A DNA stretch of 64,000 bases from Streptomyces sp. NBC_01754 (GTDB lineage: Bacteria > Actinomycetota > Actinomycetes > Streptomycetales > Streptomycetaceae). The notes beneath the pieces are model-generated. The model made no database searches. It saw nothing but the letters and a program-made list of their open reading frames with translations, and was not told where the DNA came from. Made by a program: the position numbers and the translations under genes. Below, one piece after another: positions 53,119-64,000 of this stretch. How positions within the stretch are numbered: position 1 is the first letter of the stretch; each line of letters starts with the position of its first letter. The stretch is taken from positions 1 through 64,000 of the forward strand of contig NZ_CP109132.1 of NCBI RefSeq assembly GCF_035918015.1. The letters are read 5' to 3'.

Positions 53119-53158
53119 CCGGGGCCTGTACGGCGGTGAAGCGCCGTACAGGCCCCGG
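53119..53158 (-). terminator. Terminator of the NRPS gene
   Basis: Perfect 17-bp arms (53119-53135, 53142-53158) with a 6-nt loop, 21 bp beyond the NRPS stop. It separates the NRPS from the Dab operon. Confidence 0.9.
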
Positions 53159-53179
53159 TCCTCCGGATGCTTCCCTCGG

Positions 53180-56100
53180 TCAGATACGGGCGGGCCGCAG
53201 CCTGCGGGCGAGTACCCGCCCGATCTCGCTCAGCGGCTCCGCCTCGGTCATCCGGGCGTGTTCGCAGTCGACCGCGAACTCCTCCATACGGCCGGTGAGG
53301 TACGGCGCCCAGGCGGCCGCGCCCGACAGGGGCGCGGGCGTGCCCGTGGCGTCGAAGAACACCGCGTCGCCGCCGAACGCGACGTCCGGCACGTACCGGT
53401 AGCGCATCCGCAGGTTGTCCAGGGTGGCGGCCACGACGGCCGCCGCCTGCGTGTGCTCCAGGGCGCCGAACACGGGGTCGGCCCCGCGGAGCGCCTCGGC
53501 CAGTTCGGCGATGTCCGGTGTGGTGTCCGCGCAGCGCACGGGGGTCGTCTCGCCGAGGGTGCCGAGGAGGGAGGTCAGCACGTGCCGGCCGTCGATCTCG
53601 GGGGCCCGGAATCCGTCGGGCAGCGGGTAGGAGTCGAGGAGGGCCAGCAGGGCCACCTCCTCACCGGCCGCTTCGAGCCGGGCGGCGACGGCGTGCGCGA
53701 CCAGGCCGCCGAAGGACCAGCCGAGCAGGTGGTAGGGCCCGTGGGGCTGGATGCGCCGGATCTCGGCGAGGTAGTCGTCGGCCATGCCCTCGATGGATGT
53801 CGGCGCCCCGTGCGGGCCGGTGAGCCTGCGGGCCTGGAGCGCGATGAGGGGCCTGTCCCGGTCGAGGTGGGGCAGAAGTCCGGCGTAGCTCCAGCACATG
53901 CCGGACACGGCGTGCACGCAGAACAGCGGTGCCTCGCCGGAGTTCGCCGCGGTGGCGGCCCGGATGGGCAGGACGGTGCCGAAGGCTTCGGCCCCGCTGC
54001 CCGCCGCGATGTGCTCGGCGAGCAGCGCGGGGGTGGGACTCTGAAACAGGTCGCTGACGGTGATGCGGGTGTCCCAGACGGCGCGGATGCGGCTGATCAG
54101 TTTGGTGGCGCGGAGGGAGTGTCCGCCTCGGTGGAAGAAGTTGTCGTCGATGCCGATGGAGTCCAGGCCGAGGTTGTCGGCGAACAGTCCGCAGAGGATT
54201 TCCTCGGCCGGGTTGCGGGGCCGCCGGCTGTTTTCGGATGGTGTGCCGGGATCGGGTGCGGGCAGAGCACGGCGGTCGAGTTTGCCGTTGACCGTGCGCG
54301 GCAACTCGTCGAGGACCGCGAAGGCAGAGGGGATCATGTACTCGGGCAGCCGGGCGGCGGTGTGCCGGCGCAGCTCTTGCGGAGTCGTCTGCCCGACGGT
54401 GTAGGCGACGAGGCGTTTGTCGCCGGGCCGGTCCTCGCGGACGACGGCGGCGGCCTGGGTGACAGCCGGATGGGCAAGGAGGGCGGCCTCGATCTCGCCG
54501 GGTTCGATACGGAAACCACGGAGCTTGATCTGTTCGTCACCGCGCCCGAGATACTCCAGGGCACCCTGGCTGTTCCAGCGGGCAAGGTCACCGGTGCGGT
54601 ACATACGGGAGCCGGCGGGACCGTACGGGTCGGCGACGAACCGCTCGGCGGTCAGGGCCTGCTGACCGATGTATCCGTGCGCGATCCCGTGACCGGCCAC
54701 ATACAGCTCACCCGGCACCCCAGGAGCCACCACCTCCAGACCGGCATCAAGAACATAAGCGTGCTTCCCCAGGAGCGGGCTGCCGACGGGAACGCCGGCG
54801 GCGCCCGCGGCGGCGCCGGGCTCGATGACGAAAGCGGTCGTGAAGCCCATGCTCTCGGCCGGGCCGTACCCGTTGAGCAGACGCAGCTGGGGACTGTCCG
54901 TGAGAGCACGGGTGATGTGCGCGGGTGAGGCAGCCTCCCCCGCCGTCATCGCCTCCCTCAAACGGGTAAAAGTCCGCGGGTGCTCGTCGAGCATGTGGTT
55001 GAAAAGACTCGCGGACATCTGAAGCGTGGTCACCTGGTGCTCCTCGACCAGCTCCGCAATCAGATTCGGGTCAGTGTGCTGACCGGGCTGGAGAACACAC
55101 ACACCGCCGTGCAGCAGCGGACCGAACACTTCAAGAGCGAACGCATCCCACGAAACCGGAGAGCACTGCAGGAACCTCTGCCCCGGACCGAACGCCAGAT
55201 AGTCCGGGCCCACAAAAGTCGCCGCGAGAGCCCGGTGAGAGGCCATCACCCCCTTCGGCACACCCGTCGAACCGGAAGTGAACATCACACAGGCCACCGA
55301 CTCCGGCGAACCCCCGGTCTCCACCACACCGCCCGGCAGCCCGCTCACCTCACCCACCTCGGCAGTCAGATCCACCACCACCGCCCGGGTACTGAGCACA
55401 GGAAGATGACTCTGAGTGATGAGCGCCGCCGGTGCCACCTGCCCCAGAACACCGTTGAGCCGCTCCACCGGGAACAACGGGTCAAGCATCGTATAACCCG
55501 CACCGGCCTTCAGCACGGCAAGGATCGACGCCACCATGTGCGGCGAACGCTCGACATGCACACCGACAAGATCACCAGAACGCACACCCCGGCCGGTCAG
55601 ATACCGCGCCAGCCGGTTGGACCAGACATCCAGCTCCCCGTACGAAATCACCTGGTCCTCGAAAACCAGCGCCGTCGCCTCCGGCGACCGCGCCGCCTGC
55701 GCCACGAACAGACCGTCAAGCCCCTCAACCGGACTCCCCGCCGCCACCCCGGACCACACAGCGAGACGATCCCGCTCCGCCTCAGGAAGAAAAGCCAGAG
55801 AACCGACAGCCGAATCAGGAGAAGTGGCCGCGGACTCCAGAAGAAGGAGTGTCCGCTCCAGGAGGCCGGCGATCGTGGCGGGGTCGTAGAGATCGGTGGC
55901 GTATTCGACGGTGACGTCGAGCCCGCCGGGGCTGCCGTCCGCTGTCCGCCGCTCACCGAACGCGAACGTCAGGTCGAACTTCGCGATCCGCAGCTCCGGG
56001 GCCACGAACTCGGCCTCCACCCCACCGAGCCCAGGCGCGCCCACCGCCGTGTCACCCACGGTGAGCATCACCTGGAACAACGGATGCCGGGACGCCGAAC

Positions 56101-59100
56101 GCTCAGGGTTGAGAGCCTCGACCAGCCGGTCGAACGGAAGGTCCTGATGAGCCCAAGCGGCAAGATCCGATTCCCGCACCCGGCCCAGCAACTCACGGAA
56201 GGTGGGATCGCCACCCAGATCCGTACGCAGAACCAACGTATTGACGAAAAAGCCCACGAGATCATCGAGAGCCTGATCCGTCCGCCCCGCGACCGGCGAA
56301 CCGATCGGGACGTCTTCGCCGCCACCGCACCGCGCCAGCACCACCGCGACAACAGCCTGGGCGACCATGAACAACGTGGTCCCGGTCTCACGCGCCAGCC
56401 CGGCCAGAGCCTGATGCACCACGGCAGGGCAGGACGCAGTGAGTGTGGCGCCCTGGTAGGAGGCGACGGCCGGCCGCGGCCGGTCCGCGGGAAGAGTCAC
56501 CTCTTCCGGAAGACCGGCGAGTTGCTCACGCCAGAAGCCGAGTTGAGGCAGCTGCTCGGCGGCGAGCAGATCACGCTGCCAGAGTGTGTAATCGGCGTAC
56601 TGGACGGGCAGCGGCGCCCAACCAGGAACGCCTCCCTCGCTCCGGGCCTCGTAGGCACGGGCCAGATCAGCGAAAAACGGCGCGTTCGACCAACCGTCGG
56701 AGGCGATGTGGTGCATCACCACCAGGAGCACATGCTCCTCGGGGGACAGCTCCATCAGATTCGCGCGGAGGGGCAGATCGGTGGAGAGGTCGAATGTGGT
56801 GCCGGCCAGTGCGGCCAGCACCTGGGGCAGGGACTCCTGCGTCACCGGGATCACCGGGCACGCGAGGTCGGTCGCCGCGACAGGGCGGACCGCCTGGTGA
56901 GGCAGTCCGCCCTCGGAGGGGAAGGACGTCCGGAGGGATTCGTGGCGTGCGACGACATCGCCGAGCGCGAGACGCAGGGCCCCGGTGTCGAGGGCGCCGG
57001 TGAGCCGGAGTGCCAGCGGAATGTTGTAGGTGGCCGAGGGGCCTTCCAACTGGTCGAGGAACCACAGGCGCTGCTGGGCCGAGGAGAGCGGGATGCGCTC
57101 GGGCCGCTCCTGGACCACGAGGGCGGGGCGCTCCTCCTCACCCCCGCTCACCGCGATCAGTTCGGCGAGCCGGGCCACGGTCGGGTGCTGGAAGACGTCG
57201 CGCACTCCGAGCCGTACGCCGAAGGCGTCGCGGATCTTGGAGGTGAGTTTGGTGGCGCGGAGGGAGTGTCCGCCTCGGTGGAAGAAGTTGTCGTCGATGC
57301 CGATGGAGTCCAGGCCGAGGTTGTCGGCGAACAGTCCGCAGAGGATTTCCTCGGCCGGGTTGCGGGGCCGCCGGCTGTTTTCGGATGGTGTGCCGGGATC
57401 GGGTGCGGGCAGAGCACGGCGGTCGAGTTTGCCGTTGACCGTGCGCGGCAACTCGTCGAGGACCGCGAAGGCAGAGGGGATCATGTACTCGGGCAGCCGG
57501 GCGGCGGTGTGCCGGCGCAGCTCTTGCGGAGTCGTCTGCCCGACGGTGTAGGCGACGAGGCGTTTGTCGCCGGGCCGGTCCTCGCGGACGACGGCGGCGG
57601 CCTGGGTGACAGCCGGATGGGCAAGGAGGGCGGCCTCGATCTCGCCGGGTTCGATACGGAAACCACGGAGCTTGATCTGTTCGTCACCGCGCCCGAGATA
57701 CTCCAGGGCACCCTGGCTGTTCCAGCGGGCAAGGTCACCGGTGCGATACATACGGGAGCCGGCGGGACCGTACGGGTCGGCGACGAACCGCTCGGCGGTC
57801 AGGGCCTGCTGACCGATGTATCCGTGCGCGATCCCGTGACCGGCCACATACAGCTCACCCGGCACCCCAGGAGCCACCACCTCCAGACCGGCATCAAGAA
57901 CATAAGCGTGCTTCCCCAGGAGCGGGCTGCCGACGGGAACGCCGGCGGCGCCCGCGGCGGCGCCGGGCTCGATGACGAAAGCGGTCGTGAAGCCCATGCT
58001 CTCGGCCGGGCCGTACCCGTTGAGCAGACGCAGCTGGGGACTGTCCGTGAGAGCACGGGTGATGTGCGCGGGTGAGGCAGCCTCCCCCGCCGTCATCGCC
58101 TCCCTCAAACGGGTAAAAGTCCGCGGGTGCTCGTCGAGCATGTGGTTGAAAAGACTCGCGGACATCTGAAGCGTGGTCACCTGGTGCTCCTCGACCAGCT
58201 CCGCAATCAGATTCGGGTCAGTGTGCTGACCGGGCTGGAGAACACACACACCGCCGTGCAGCAGCGGACCGAACACTTCAAGAGCGAACGCATCCCACGA
58301 AACCGGAGAGCACTGCAGGAACCTCTGCCCCGGACCGAACGCCAGATAGTCCGGGCCCACAAAAGTCGCCGCGAGAGCCCGGTGAGAGGCCATCACCCCC
58401 TTCGGCACACCCGTCGAACCGGAAGTGAACATCACACAGGCCACCGACTCCGGCGAACCCCCGGTCTCCACCACACCGCCCGGCAGCCCGCTCACCTCAC
58501 CCACCTCGGCAGTCAGATCCACCACCACCGCCCGGGTACTGAGCACAGGAAGATGACTCTGAGTGATGAGCGCCGCCGGTGCCACCTGCCCCAGAACACC
58601 GTTGAGCCGCTCCACCGGGAACAACGGGTCAAGCATCGTATAACCCGCACCGGCCTTCAGCACGGCAAGGATCGACGCCACCATGTGCGGCGAACGCTCG
58701 ACATGCACACCGACAAGATCACCAGAACGCACACCCCGGCCGGTCAGATACCGCGCCAGCCGGTTGGACCAGACATCCAGCTCCCCGTACGAAATCACCT
58801 GGTCCTCGAAAACCAGCGCCGTCGCCTCCGGCGACCGCGCCGCCTGCGCCACGAACAGACCGTCAAGCCCCTCAACCGGACTCCCCGCCGCCACCCCGGA
58901 CCACACAGCGAGACGATCCCGCTCCGCCTCAGGAAGAAAAGCCAGAGAACCGACAGCCGAATCAGGAGAAGTGGCCGCGGACTCCAGAAGAAGGAGTGTC
59001 CGCTCCAGGAGGCCGGCGATCGTGGCGGGGTCGTAGAGATCGGTGGCGTATTCGACGGTGACGTCGAGCCCGCCGGGGCTGCCGTCCGCTGTCCGCCGCT

Positions 59101-62100
59101 CACCGAACGCGAACGTCAGGTCGAACTTCGCGATCCGCAGCTCCGGGGCCACGAACTCGGCCTCCACCCCACCGAGCCCAGGCGCGCCCACCGCCGTGTC
59201 ACCCACGGTGAGCATCACCTGGAACAACGGATGCCGGGACGCCGAACGCTCAGGGTTGAGAGCCTCGACCAGCCGGTCGAACGGAAGGTCCTGATGAGCC
59301 CAAGCGGCAAGATCCGATTCCCGCACCCGGCCCAGCAACTCACGGAAGGTGGGATCGCCACCCAGATCCGTACGCAGAACCAACGTATTGACGAAAAAGC
59401 CCACGAGATCATCGAGAGCCTGATCCGTCCGCCCCGCGACCGGCGAACCGATCGGGACGTCTTCGCCGCCACCGCACCGCGCCAGCACCACCGCGACAAC
59501 AGCCTGGGCGACCATGAACAACGTGGTCCCGGTCTCACGCGCCAGCCCGGCCAGAGCCTGATGCACCACGGCAGGGCAGGACGCAGTGAGTGTGGCGCCC
59601 TGGTAGGAGGCGACGGCCGGCCGCGGCCGGTCCGCGGGAAGAGTCACCTCTTCCGGAAGACCGGCGAGTTGCTCACGCCAGAAGCCGAGTTGAGGCAGCT
59701 GCTCGGCGGCGAGCAGATCACGCTGCCAGAGTGTGTAATCGGCGTACTGGACGGGCAGCGGCGCCCAACCAGGAACGCCTCCCTCGCTCCGGGCCTCGTA
59801 GGCACGGGCCAGATCAGCGAAAAACGGCGCGTTCGACCAACCGTCGGAGGCGATGTGATGGGTGACGACCACCAGGACGTGGATGTCGTCGGACAGGGTC
59901 AGCAGGGCGGTGCGCAGCGGCAGTTCGGCCGTCAGGTCGAAGACCTTGGCACTCTCCTCGGCGAGGAGCGCGGTGAGGGTCTTCTCGGTGGCCGGCACCG
60001 TGGGCAGTGGCAGGTCGATCCCGTCGGCGGGCAGGATGTGCTGGTAGGCCTCGCCGTCGGCGGTCCGGAAGACGGTCCGGAGGGATTCGTGGCGTGCGAC
60101 GACATCGCCGAGCGCGAGACGCAGGGCCCCGGTGTCGAGGGCGCCGGTGAGCCGGAGTGCCAGCGGAATGTTGTAGGTGGCCGAGGGGCCTTCCAACTGG
60201 TCGAGGAACCACAGGCGCTGCTGGGCCGAGGAGAGCGGGATGCGCTCGGGCCGCTCCTGGACCACGAGGGCGGGGCGCTCCTCCTCACCCCCGCTCACCG
60301 CGATCAGTTCGGCGAGCCGGGCCACGGTCGGGTGCTGGAAGACGTCGCGGACCGTGATGCTGGTGCCGAGGGCGGCGCGGATCCGGCTGACGAGCCGGGT
60401 GGCGAGCAGTGAGTGCCCGCCGAGGCGCAGGAAGTGGTCGTCGACGGTGACGGACGGGCTGCCGAGGACGTCGGCGAACAGTGCGCAGAGCACTTCCTCG
60501 CGGGGGTTGCGCGGGGCGCGGCCGTCGCTCTCGCCGTCGAGTGCGGGCCGCGGCAGGGCGCGGCGGTCGAGTTTGCCGTTGGCGGTCAGCGGCAGGGCGT
60601 CCAGGAGGACGAAGGCGGAGGGGACCATGTAGTCGGGCAGGAGTTCGCCGGCGTGGGTGCGCAGCGCGTCCGGGTTCCATGGGGTGTCGGTTGTGCCGAC
60701 GAGGTAGGCGACGAGGCGTTTGTCGCCGGGGCGGTCCTCGCGGACGATCACCGCGGCCTGGGTGACGGAGGCGTGTGTCATCAGCGCGGATTCGGTCTCG
60801 CCCGGTTCGATGCGGAAGCCTCGCAGTTTCACCTGCTGGTCCGCCCGGCCCAGGTACTCGATCTCGCCCTTCCGCGACCAGCGCACGAGGTCGCCGGTGC
60901 GGTACATGCGGGAACCCGCGGAGCCGTAGGGGTCGGCGACGAACCGTTCAGCGGTGAGCGCGGGGTGGCCGAGGTAGCCGCGGGCGAGTCCGGTGCCGGC
61001 GATGTACAGCTCGCCGGGGACGCCGGGGGCGAGGAGTGCGAGGTGTTCGTCGAGGACGTAGAGGCGGGTGTTGTCCAGGGGGCGTCCGATGGGGAGGGCG
61101 CCGTCGTAGTCGAAGGGCCGGTGCAGCGGGTGCGAGGTGGCGAACGTCGTCGTCTCCGTCGGCCCGTATCCATTGACCACGATCAGGTCCGGGCAGGCGT
61201 CGGTCACCCGGCGCACCGCCTCCGGCGGCACGACGTCACCGCCCGTCCACAGCTCGCCCAGGCCGGCGAACGCGCCCGGGTCCTCCTCCGCGACCAGCCG
61301 GAACAGACCCACCGTGAGCCACAGCCCGGTGATCGACTCCTCCTTCAGCACGGTCGCGAGCGCGGCCGTGTCGAGAACTCCGGGCGGGGCGACCGAGACG
61401 GTGCCGCCGGAGAGCCAGGGCACCCAGAGTTCGAAGGTCGAGGCGTCGAAAGTGTGCGGGGAGTGGAAGAGCACATGGGCGTGGGCGGGGCGGGTCCACC
61501 TCCGGTCCAGGGCGAGTTCGGCGACGTTGCGATGGGTGATGGCGACGCCCTTCGGCACACCGGTCGAACCCGAGGTGAACATGACGTACAGCCACTGGTC
61601 GGGATGCGTGGTGGTTTCGGGTGCGGTCGCCGGATGGGCGTCGAGGGCCGGGTCGTCGGCGAGTCCGTCGACGAGGACGGTGCGTGCTCCGGTCGTCTCG
61701 GTCAGGATCTCGTGCTCGGCGAGGGCCGGGTCGACCAGGACGACCGGGGCTGCTGTGTCGGCGAGGATACGGGTGAGCCGGGAGGCCGGGTCGACGGCGT
61801 TGAGGGGGGCGTAGACACCGCCGGCCTTGGTGATGGCGAGCAGTGACAGGACGAGGTCGGCGGAGCGTTCCATCAGGACGGCGACGACGGTCTCGGGTCC
61901 GACGCCGAGCGAGACCAGGTGATGAGCGAACCGGTTGGCGACGGTGTCGGCTTCGGCGTAGGTGAAGGTGCGGCCGGCGTGGGTGAGGGCGATGGCGTCC
62001 GGGGTGCGCGCGGCCTGTGCGGTGAAGAGGTCGGCGACCGAGGCGTCGGGGACCGGGGTGGCGTGGCCGGTCCAGGTGTCGAGGAGCAGGGTGCGCTCGG

Positions 62101-63478
62101 CCGGGTCGAGGAGGTCCAGGCCGGAGAGCGGGGTGTCGGGGTGGGCGACGGCCTCGGTGAGCAGCCGGCCGAGCCGGGCGAGGAGGGCTTCGACGGTCTC
62201 GGGGTCGTAGAGGTCGGTGGCGTATTCGGCGGTGATGTCGAGGCCGTCGGGTCGGCCGTCGGGGGTGAGGTGCTCGTCGAAGCCGATGGTCAGGTCGAAT
62301 TTGGCGGTGCTGGTGGGTGAGTATTCGGTGCGGGTCCGCAGGCCCGGGAAGTCGGCGCCGGATTCGGTGGCGCCGGCCTGTACCAGGGTCAGCATGACCT
62401 GGAAGAGAGGGTGGCGGTCGCCGGTGCGCTCGGGGTTGAGTGCCTCGACGAGCCGGTCGAAGGGCAGGTCCTGGTGGGCCCAGGCGCCGAGGTCGGTGGT
62501 ACGGACTCGTTCCAGGAGTTGCCGGAACGTCGGGTCGCCGCTGACGTCGGTGCGCAGGACGAGGGTGTTGACGAAGAAGCCCACGAGGTCGTCGAGTGCT
62601 TCGTCGGTGCGGCCGGCGACCGGGGAGCCGACGGGGACGTCGGTGCCGGCTCCGGAGGCGGCGAGGACTGTCGCGAGTGCTGCCTGGGCTGCCATGAAGA
62701 GGGTGGCGCCGCTCTCCTTCGCCAGTTCGGCGAGGGCCGCGTGGGTCTGGGGCGGGCAGTGGAGACCACGGGTGTCACCGCGGTAGGAGCTGACGGCGGG
62801 GCGGGGCCGGTCGGCGGGGAGGGTGGCCTCGGCCGGCAGTCCGGCCAGCCGTTCACGCCAGTACGCGGTCTGCCGGGTCATGAGGCTGTCCTCGGCGTCG
62901 GGTTCGCCGAGCAGTTCGTGCTGCCAGAGGGTGTAGTCGGTGTACTGGATCTCCAGCGGGTCCTGCTCCGGGGCCCGGCCGGTGAGGCGTGCCCGGTAGG
63001 CGTGGGCGAGGTCGCGCAGCAGCGGGGCGATGGACCAGCCGTCGGAGGCGATGTGGTGCATGACGACGAGGAGGACGTGCTCCTGTTCCCGGTCGGGCCC
63101 GGGCTTCGCGGCCGGCCGGCCGTCGGCGAGCCGGATGAGCCGTGCTTCCACGGGGAGGTCGGTGGCGAGGTCGAAGATGTGGGCCGACTCGGCGGCGAGG
63201 ACCTCGGCGAGGCCGGCCTCGTCGGTGTGCAGGACCGGCAGGTCGAGGTGTATGTCTTCGGCGGCGAGGATCTCCTGGTAGGGGGTGCCGTCGCGCTCGG
63301 GGTAGACCGTGCGCAGGCTCTCGTGCCGGGCGACGACGTCGCCGAGAGCCAGGGTCAGTGCCTCGGTGTCGAGGGCGCCGGTCAGGCGGAGTGCCAGCGG
63401 GATGTTGTAGGTGGCCGAGGGGCCCTCCAGTTGGGCGAGGAACCACAGGCGTTGCTGGGCGTATGACAGGGGGATCAC
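53180..63478 (-). CDS. Three-module nonribosomal peptide synthetase, C-A-T x3 with thioesterase
   Basis: 3432 aa from GTG 63478, overlapping the upstream NRPS stop by four bases (GTGA). Approximate domain order: C1 1-430 (HHIASDGWS), A1 455-960, T1 975-1045; C2 1055-1480, A2 1500-2000, T2 2010-2085; C3 2100-2530, A3 2550-3050, T3 3060-3130; TE 3160-3432 with GWSFGG. All three C domains keep HHxxxDGWS and all T domains the GGHS serine. No epimerisation domain. My manual specificity codes are DAFWTGGTF for A1 (near the valine code DAFWIGGTF) and DALQTGGGF for A2 and A3, which are the same; I know no substrate for the latter, and 2,3-diaminobutyrate from the neighbouring operon is a candidate. 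TE would release or cyclise the peptide. A 2.6-kb DNA segment is repeated between modules 2 and 3. Confidence 0.93.
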   Translation of the reverse strand: MIPLSYAQQRLWFLAQLEGPSATYNIPLALRLTGALDTEALTLALGDVVARHESLRTVYPERDGTPYQEILAAEDIHLDLPVLHTDEAGLAEVLAAESAHIFDLATDLPVEARLIRLADGRPAAKPGPDREQEHVLLVVMHHIASDGWSIAPLLRDLAHAYRARLTGRAPEQDPLEIQYTDYTLWQHELLGEPDAEDSLMTRQTAYWRERLAGLPAEATLPADRPRPAVSSYRGDTRGLHCPPQTHAALAELAKESGATLFMAAQAALATVLAASGAGTDVPVGSPVAGRTDEALDDLVGFFVNTLVLRTDVSGDPTFRQLLERVRTTDLGAWAHQDLPFDRLVEALNPERTGDRHPLFQVMLTLVQAGATESGADFPGLRTRTEYSPTSTAKFDLTIGFDEHLTPDGRPDGLDITAEYATDLYDPETVEALLARLGRLLTEAVAHPDTPLSGLDLLDPAERTLLLDTWTGHATPVPDASVADLFTAQAARTPDAIALTHAGRTFTYAEADTVANRFAHHLVSLGVGPETVVAVLMERSADLVLSLLAITKAGGVYAPLNAVDPASRLTRILADTAAPVVLVDPALAEHEILTETTGARTVLVDGLADDPALDAHPATAPETTTHPDQWLYVMFTSGSTGVPKGVAITHRNVAELALDRRWTRPAHAHVLFHSPHTFDASTFELWVPWLSGGTVSVAPPGVLDTAALATVLKEESITGLWLTVGLFRLVAEEDPGAFAGLGELWTGGDVVPPEAVRRVTDACPDLIVVNGYGPTETTTFATSHPLHRPFDYDGALPIGRPLDNTRLYVLDEHLALLAPGVPGELYIAGTGLARGYLGHPALTAERFVADPYGSAGSRMYRTGDLVRWSRKGEIEYLGRADQQVKLRGFRIEPGETESALMTHASVTQAAVIVREDRPGDKRLVAYLVGTTDTPWNPDALRTHAGELLPDYMVPSAFVLLDALPLTANGKLDRRALPRPALDGESDGRAPRNPREEVLCALFADVLGSPSVTVDDHFLRLGGHSLLATRLVSRIRAALGTSITVRDVFQHPTVARLAELIAVSGGEEERPALVVQERPERIPLSSAQQRLWFLDQLEGPSATYNIPLALRLTGALDTGALRLALGDVVARHESLRTVFRTADGEAYQHILPADGIDLPLPTVPATEKTLTALLAEESAKVFDLTAELPLRTALLTLSDDIHVLVVVTHHIASDGWSNAPFFADLARAYEARSEGGVPGWAPLPVQYADYTLWQRDLLAAEQLPQLGFWREQLAGLPEEVTLPADRPRPAVASYQGATLTASCPAVVHQALAGLARETGTTLFMVAQAVVAVVLARCGGGEDVPIGSPVAGRTDQALDDLVGFFVNTLVLRTDLGGDPTFRELLGRVRESDLAAWAHQDLPFDRLVEALNPERSASRHPLFQVMLTVGDTAVGAPGLGGVEAEFVAPELRIAKFDLTFAFGERRTADGSPGGLDVTVEYATDLYDPATIAGLLERTLLLLESAATSPDSAVGSLAFLPEAERDRLAVWSGVAAGSPVEGLDGLFVAQAARSPEATALVFEDQVISYGELDVWSNRLARYLTGRGVRSGDLVGVHVERSPHMVASILAVLKAGAGYTMLDPLFPVERLNGVLGQVAPAALITQSHLPVLSTRAVVVDLTAEVGEVSGLPGGVVETGGSPESVACVMFTSGSTGVPKGVMASHRALAATFVGPDYLAFGPGQRFLQCSPVSWDAFALEVFGPLLHGGVCVLQPGQHTDPNLIAELVEEHQVTTLQMSASLFNHMLDEHPRTFTRLREAMTAGEAASPAHITRALTDSPQLRLLNGYGPAESMGFTTAFVIEPGAAAGAAGVPVGSPLLGKHAYVLDAGLEVVAPGVPGELYVAGHGIAHGYIGQQALTAERFVADPYGPAGSRMYRTGDLARWNSQGALEYLGRGDEQIKLRGFRIEPGEIEAALLAHPAVTQAAAVVREDRPGDKRLVAYTVGQTTPQELRRHTAARLPEYMIPSAFAVLDELPRTVNGKLDRRALPAPDPGTPSENSRRPRNPAEEILCGLFADNLGLDSIGIDDNFFHRGGHSLRATKLTSKIRDAFGVRLGVRDVFQHPTVARLAELIAVSGGEEERPALVVQERPERIPLSSAQQRLWFLDQLEGPSATYNIPLALRLTGALDTGALRLALGDVVARHESLRTSFPSEGGLPHQAVRPVAATDLACPVIPVTQESLPQVLAALAGTTFDLSTDLPLRANLMELSPEEHVLLVVMHHIASDGWSNAPFFADLARAYEARSEGGVPGWAPLPVQYADYTLWQRDLLAAEQLPQLGFWREQLAGLPEEVTLPADRPRPAVASYQGATLTASCPAVVHQALAGLARETGTTLFMVAQAVVAVVLARCGGGEDVPIGSPVAGRTDQALDDLVGFFVNTLVLRTDLGGDPTFRELLGRVRESDLAAWAHQDLPFDRLVEALNPERSASRHPLFQVMLTVGDTAVGAPGLGGVEAEFVAPELRIAKFDLTFAFGERRTADGSPGGLDVTVEYATDLYDPATIAGLLERTLLLLESAATSPDSAVGSLAFLPEAERDRLAVWSGVAAGSPVEGLDGLFVAQAARSPEATALVFEDQVISYGELDVWSNRLARYLTGRGVRSGDLVGVHVERSPHMVASILAVLKAGAGYTMLDPLFPVERLNGVLGQVAPAALITQSHLPVLSTRAVVVDLTAEVGEVSGLPGGVVETGGSPESVACVMFTSGSTGVPKGVMASHRALAATFVGPDYLAFGPGQRFLQCSPVSWDAFALEVFGPLLHGGVCVLQPGQHTDPNLIAELVEEHQVTTLQMSASLFNHMLDEHPRTFTRLREAMTAGEAASPAHITRALTDSPQLRLLNGYGPAESMGFTTAFVIEPGAAAGAAGVPVGSPLLGKHAYVLDAGLEVVAPGVPGELYVAGHGIAHGYIGQQALTAERFVADPYGPAGSRMYRTGDLARWNSQGALEYLGRGDEQIKLRGFRIEPGEIEAALLAHPAVTQAAAVVREDRPGDKRLVAYTVGQTTPQELRRHTAARLPEYMIPSAFAVLDELPRTVNGKLDRRALPAPDPGTPSENSRRPRNPAEEILCGLFADNLGLDSIGIDDNFFHRGGHSLRATKLISRIRAVWDTRITVSDLFQSPTPALLAEHIAAGSGAEAFGTVLPIRAATAANSGEAPLFCVHAVSGMCWSYAGLLPHLDRDRPLIALQARRLTGPHGAPTSIEGMADDYLAEIRRIQPHGPYHLLGWSFGGLVAHAVAARLEAAGEEVALLALLDSYPLPDGFRAPEIDGRHVLTSLLGTLGETTPVRCADTTPDIAELAEALRGADPVFGALEHTQAAAVVAATLDNLRMRYRYVPDVAFGGDAVFFDATGTPAPLSGAAAWAPYLTGRMEEFAVDCEHARMTEAEPLSEIGRVLARRLRPARI
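54099..56710. repeat. NRPS module repeat, copy in module 3
   Basis: 2612 bp running from the T domain through A to part of the C domain. It is almost identical to 57246-59857 at an offset of exactly 3147 bp; the only difference I noticed is G at 54606 versus A at 57753. After a divergent patch (56711-56927), identity resumes at 56928-57202. Confidence 0.9.
57246..59857. repeat. NRPS module repeat, copy in module 2
   Basis: Partner of 54099-56710, followed by the divergent patch 59858-60074 and a further identical stretch 60075-60349 (partner of 56928-57202). Confidence 0.9.
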
Positions 63479-64000
63479 TGGGAGGCTCCCATCCGGCGCA
63501 TCGGCCGCAGCTTCGGGCGCGCGCTCTGGGCGCGGTCGAGCCGCTCGGCCAGGCTGGCCACGTTCGGGTTCTCGAAGAGGGCGGGGACCGGGAGTTCGGC
63601 CCCGAGGGCGGTACGGATCCGGCTGACGAGCCGGGTGGCGAGCAGTGAGTGCCCGCCGAGGCGGAAGAAGTCGTCGTCGATGGAGACGGTGGGGACGCCG
63701 AGGACGTCGGCGAACAGTGCGCAGAGCACTTCCTCGCGGGGGTTGCGCGGGGCGCGGCCGTCGCTCTCGCCGTCGAGTGCGGGCCGCGGCAGGGCGCGGC
63801 GGTCGAGTTTGCCGTTGGCGGTCAGCGGCAGGGCGTCCAGGAGGACGAAGGCGGAGGGGACCATGTAGTCGGGCAGGAGTTCGCCGGCGTGGGTGCGCAG
63901 CGCGTCCGGGTTCCATGGGGTGTCGGTTGTGCCGACGAGGTAGGCGACGAGGCGTTTGTCGCCGGGGCGGTCCTCGCGGACGATCACCGCGGCCTGGGTG
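63475..64000 (-). CDS. Nonribosomal peptide synthetase, C-terminal part (A-T), continues beyond the window
   Basis: The stop is at 63475-63477. The visible part is the end of an A domain ([33 protein letters not shown]) and a T domain ([17 protein letters not shown]), then a short tail ending GASQ. There is no thioesterase, so the chain is handed to the C domain of the next protein, whose GTG overlaps this stop. The last 304 bp of the window (63697-64000) appear identical to 60461-60764 of the downstream gene. The remaining N-terminal portion is outside the window. Confidence 0.9.
   Translation of the reverse strand, partial: TQAAVIVREDRPGDKRLVAYLVGTTDTPWNPDALRTHAGELLPDYMVPSAFVLLDALPLTANGKLDRRALPRPALDGESDGRAPRNPREEVLCALFADVLGVPTVSIDDDFFRLGGHSLLATRLVSRIRTALGAELPVPALFENPNVASLAERLDRAQSARPKLRPMRRMGASQ

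Noticed and set aside
54980..58075. Very long open frame (1031 codons) on the strand opposite the NRPS, and its repeat at 58127-60412
   Set aside because: It is a shadow of third-position GC in the NRPS; the residues are His/Arg/Thr-rich without domains and it repeats only because the module repeats.

Overview
The window is GC-rich throughout, uses GTG starts and tight ATGA/GTGA overlaps, and carries actinobacterial gene families (type II polyketide tailoring enzymes, NRPS, Tap/Tpg-like telomere proteins, F420-type reductase, ESX substrates). It looks like a terminal arm of a linear Streptomyces (or close relative) replicon. I cannot tell chromosome arm from linear plasmid.

Layout. 1-180 is a run of seven short palindromes that fold into C-GNA-G triloop hairpins on the lower strand, the signature of a streptomycete telomere. 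It is followed by a telomere-proximal helicase (369-2867) of the TtrA type. 4244-11480 is a three-gene, translationally coupled operon (PD-(D/E)XK nuclease protein, DinG-like helicase, pPIWI_RE protein). I read it as a predicted R-loop- or DNA-targeting conflict system. 11558-16001 holds remains of a transposon-like ATPase module disrupted by an IS3-family element. 16165-18737 holds an initiator tRNA and a compact, divergent terminal-protein module (Tpg-like 190 aa, Tap-like 506 aa with polymerase-palm-like motifs), preceded by an 18-bp inverted repeat.

19.0-29.4 kb is an insertion-sequence graveyard (IS701, ISAs1, IS256, IS110, IS1380 families, mostly frameshifted or truncated). Embedded in it are a type VII secreted Ntox44-like toxin with its partner and a putative immunity protein, a membrane-anchored lectin-like protein, and a GNAT acetyltransferase.

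29.4-46.0 kb is a set of aromatic-polyketide tailoring genes (amidotransferase, anthrone oxygenase-like protein, F420-type reductase, three FAD monooxygenases, two O-methyltransferases, two quinone oxidoreductases, efflux pump, MarR regulator). No ketosynthase is in view. Several genes are visibly broken (missing catalytic Cys and PP-loop, missing FAD-binding segment, two frameshifts, one IS in a 5' region), so the set appears to be decaying.

46.0-64.0 kb is an apparently intact nonribosomal peptide locus read leftward: the tail of one NRPS, a three-module NRPS with a terminal thioesterase (C-A-T x3-TE), then an operon of threonine kinase, PLP-dependent synthase, ATP-grasp ligase, argininosuccinate-lyase homologue, exporter and Sfp-type phosphopantetheinyl transferase. 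The kinase/synthase/lyase trio matches the known logic for making 2,3-diaminobutyrate from threonine. Modules 2 and 3 of the NRPS are almost identical in DNA sequence.
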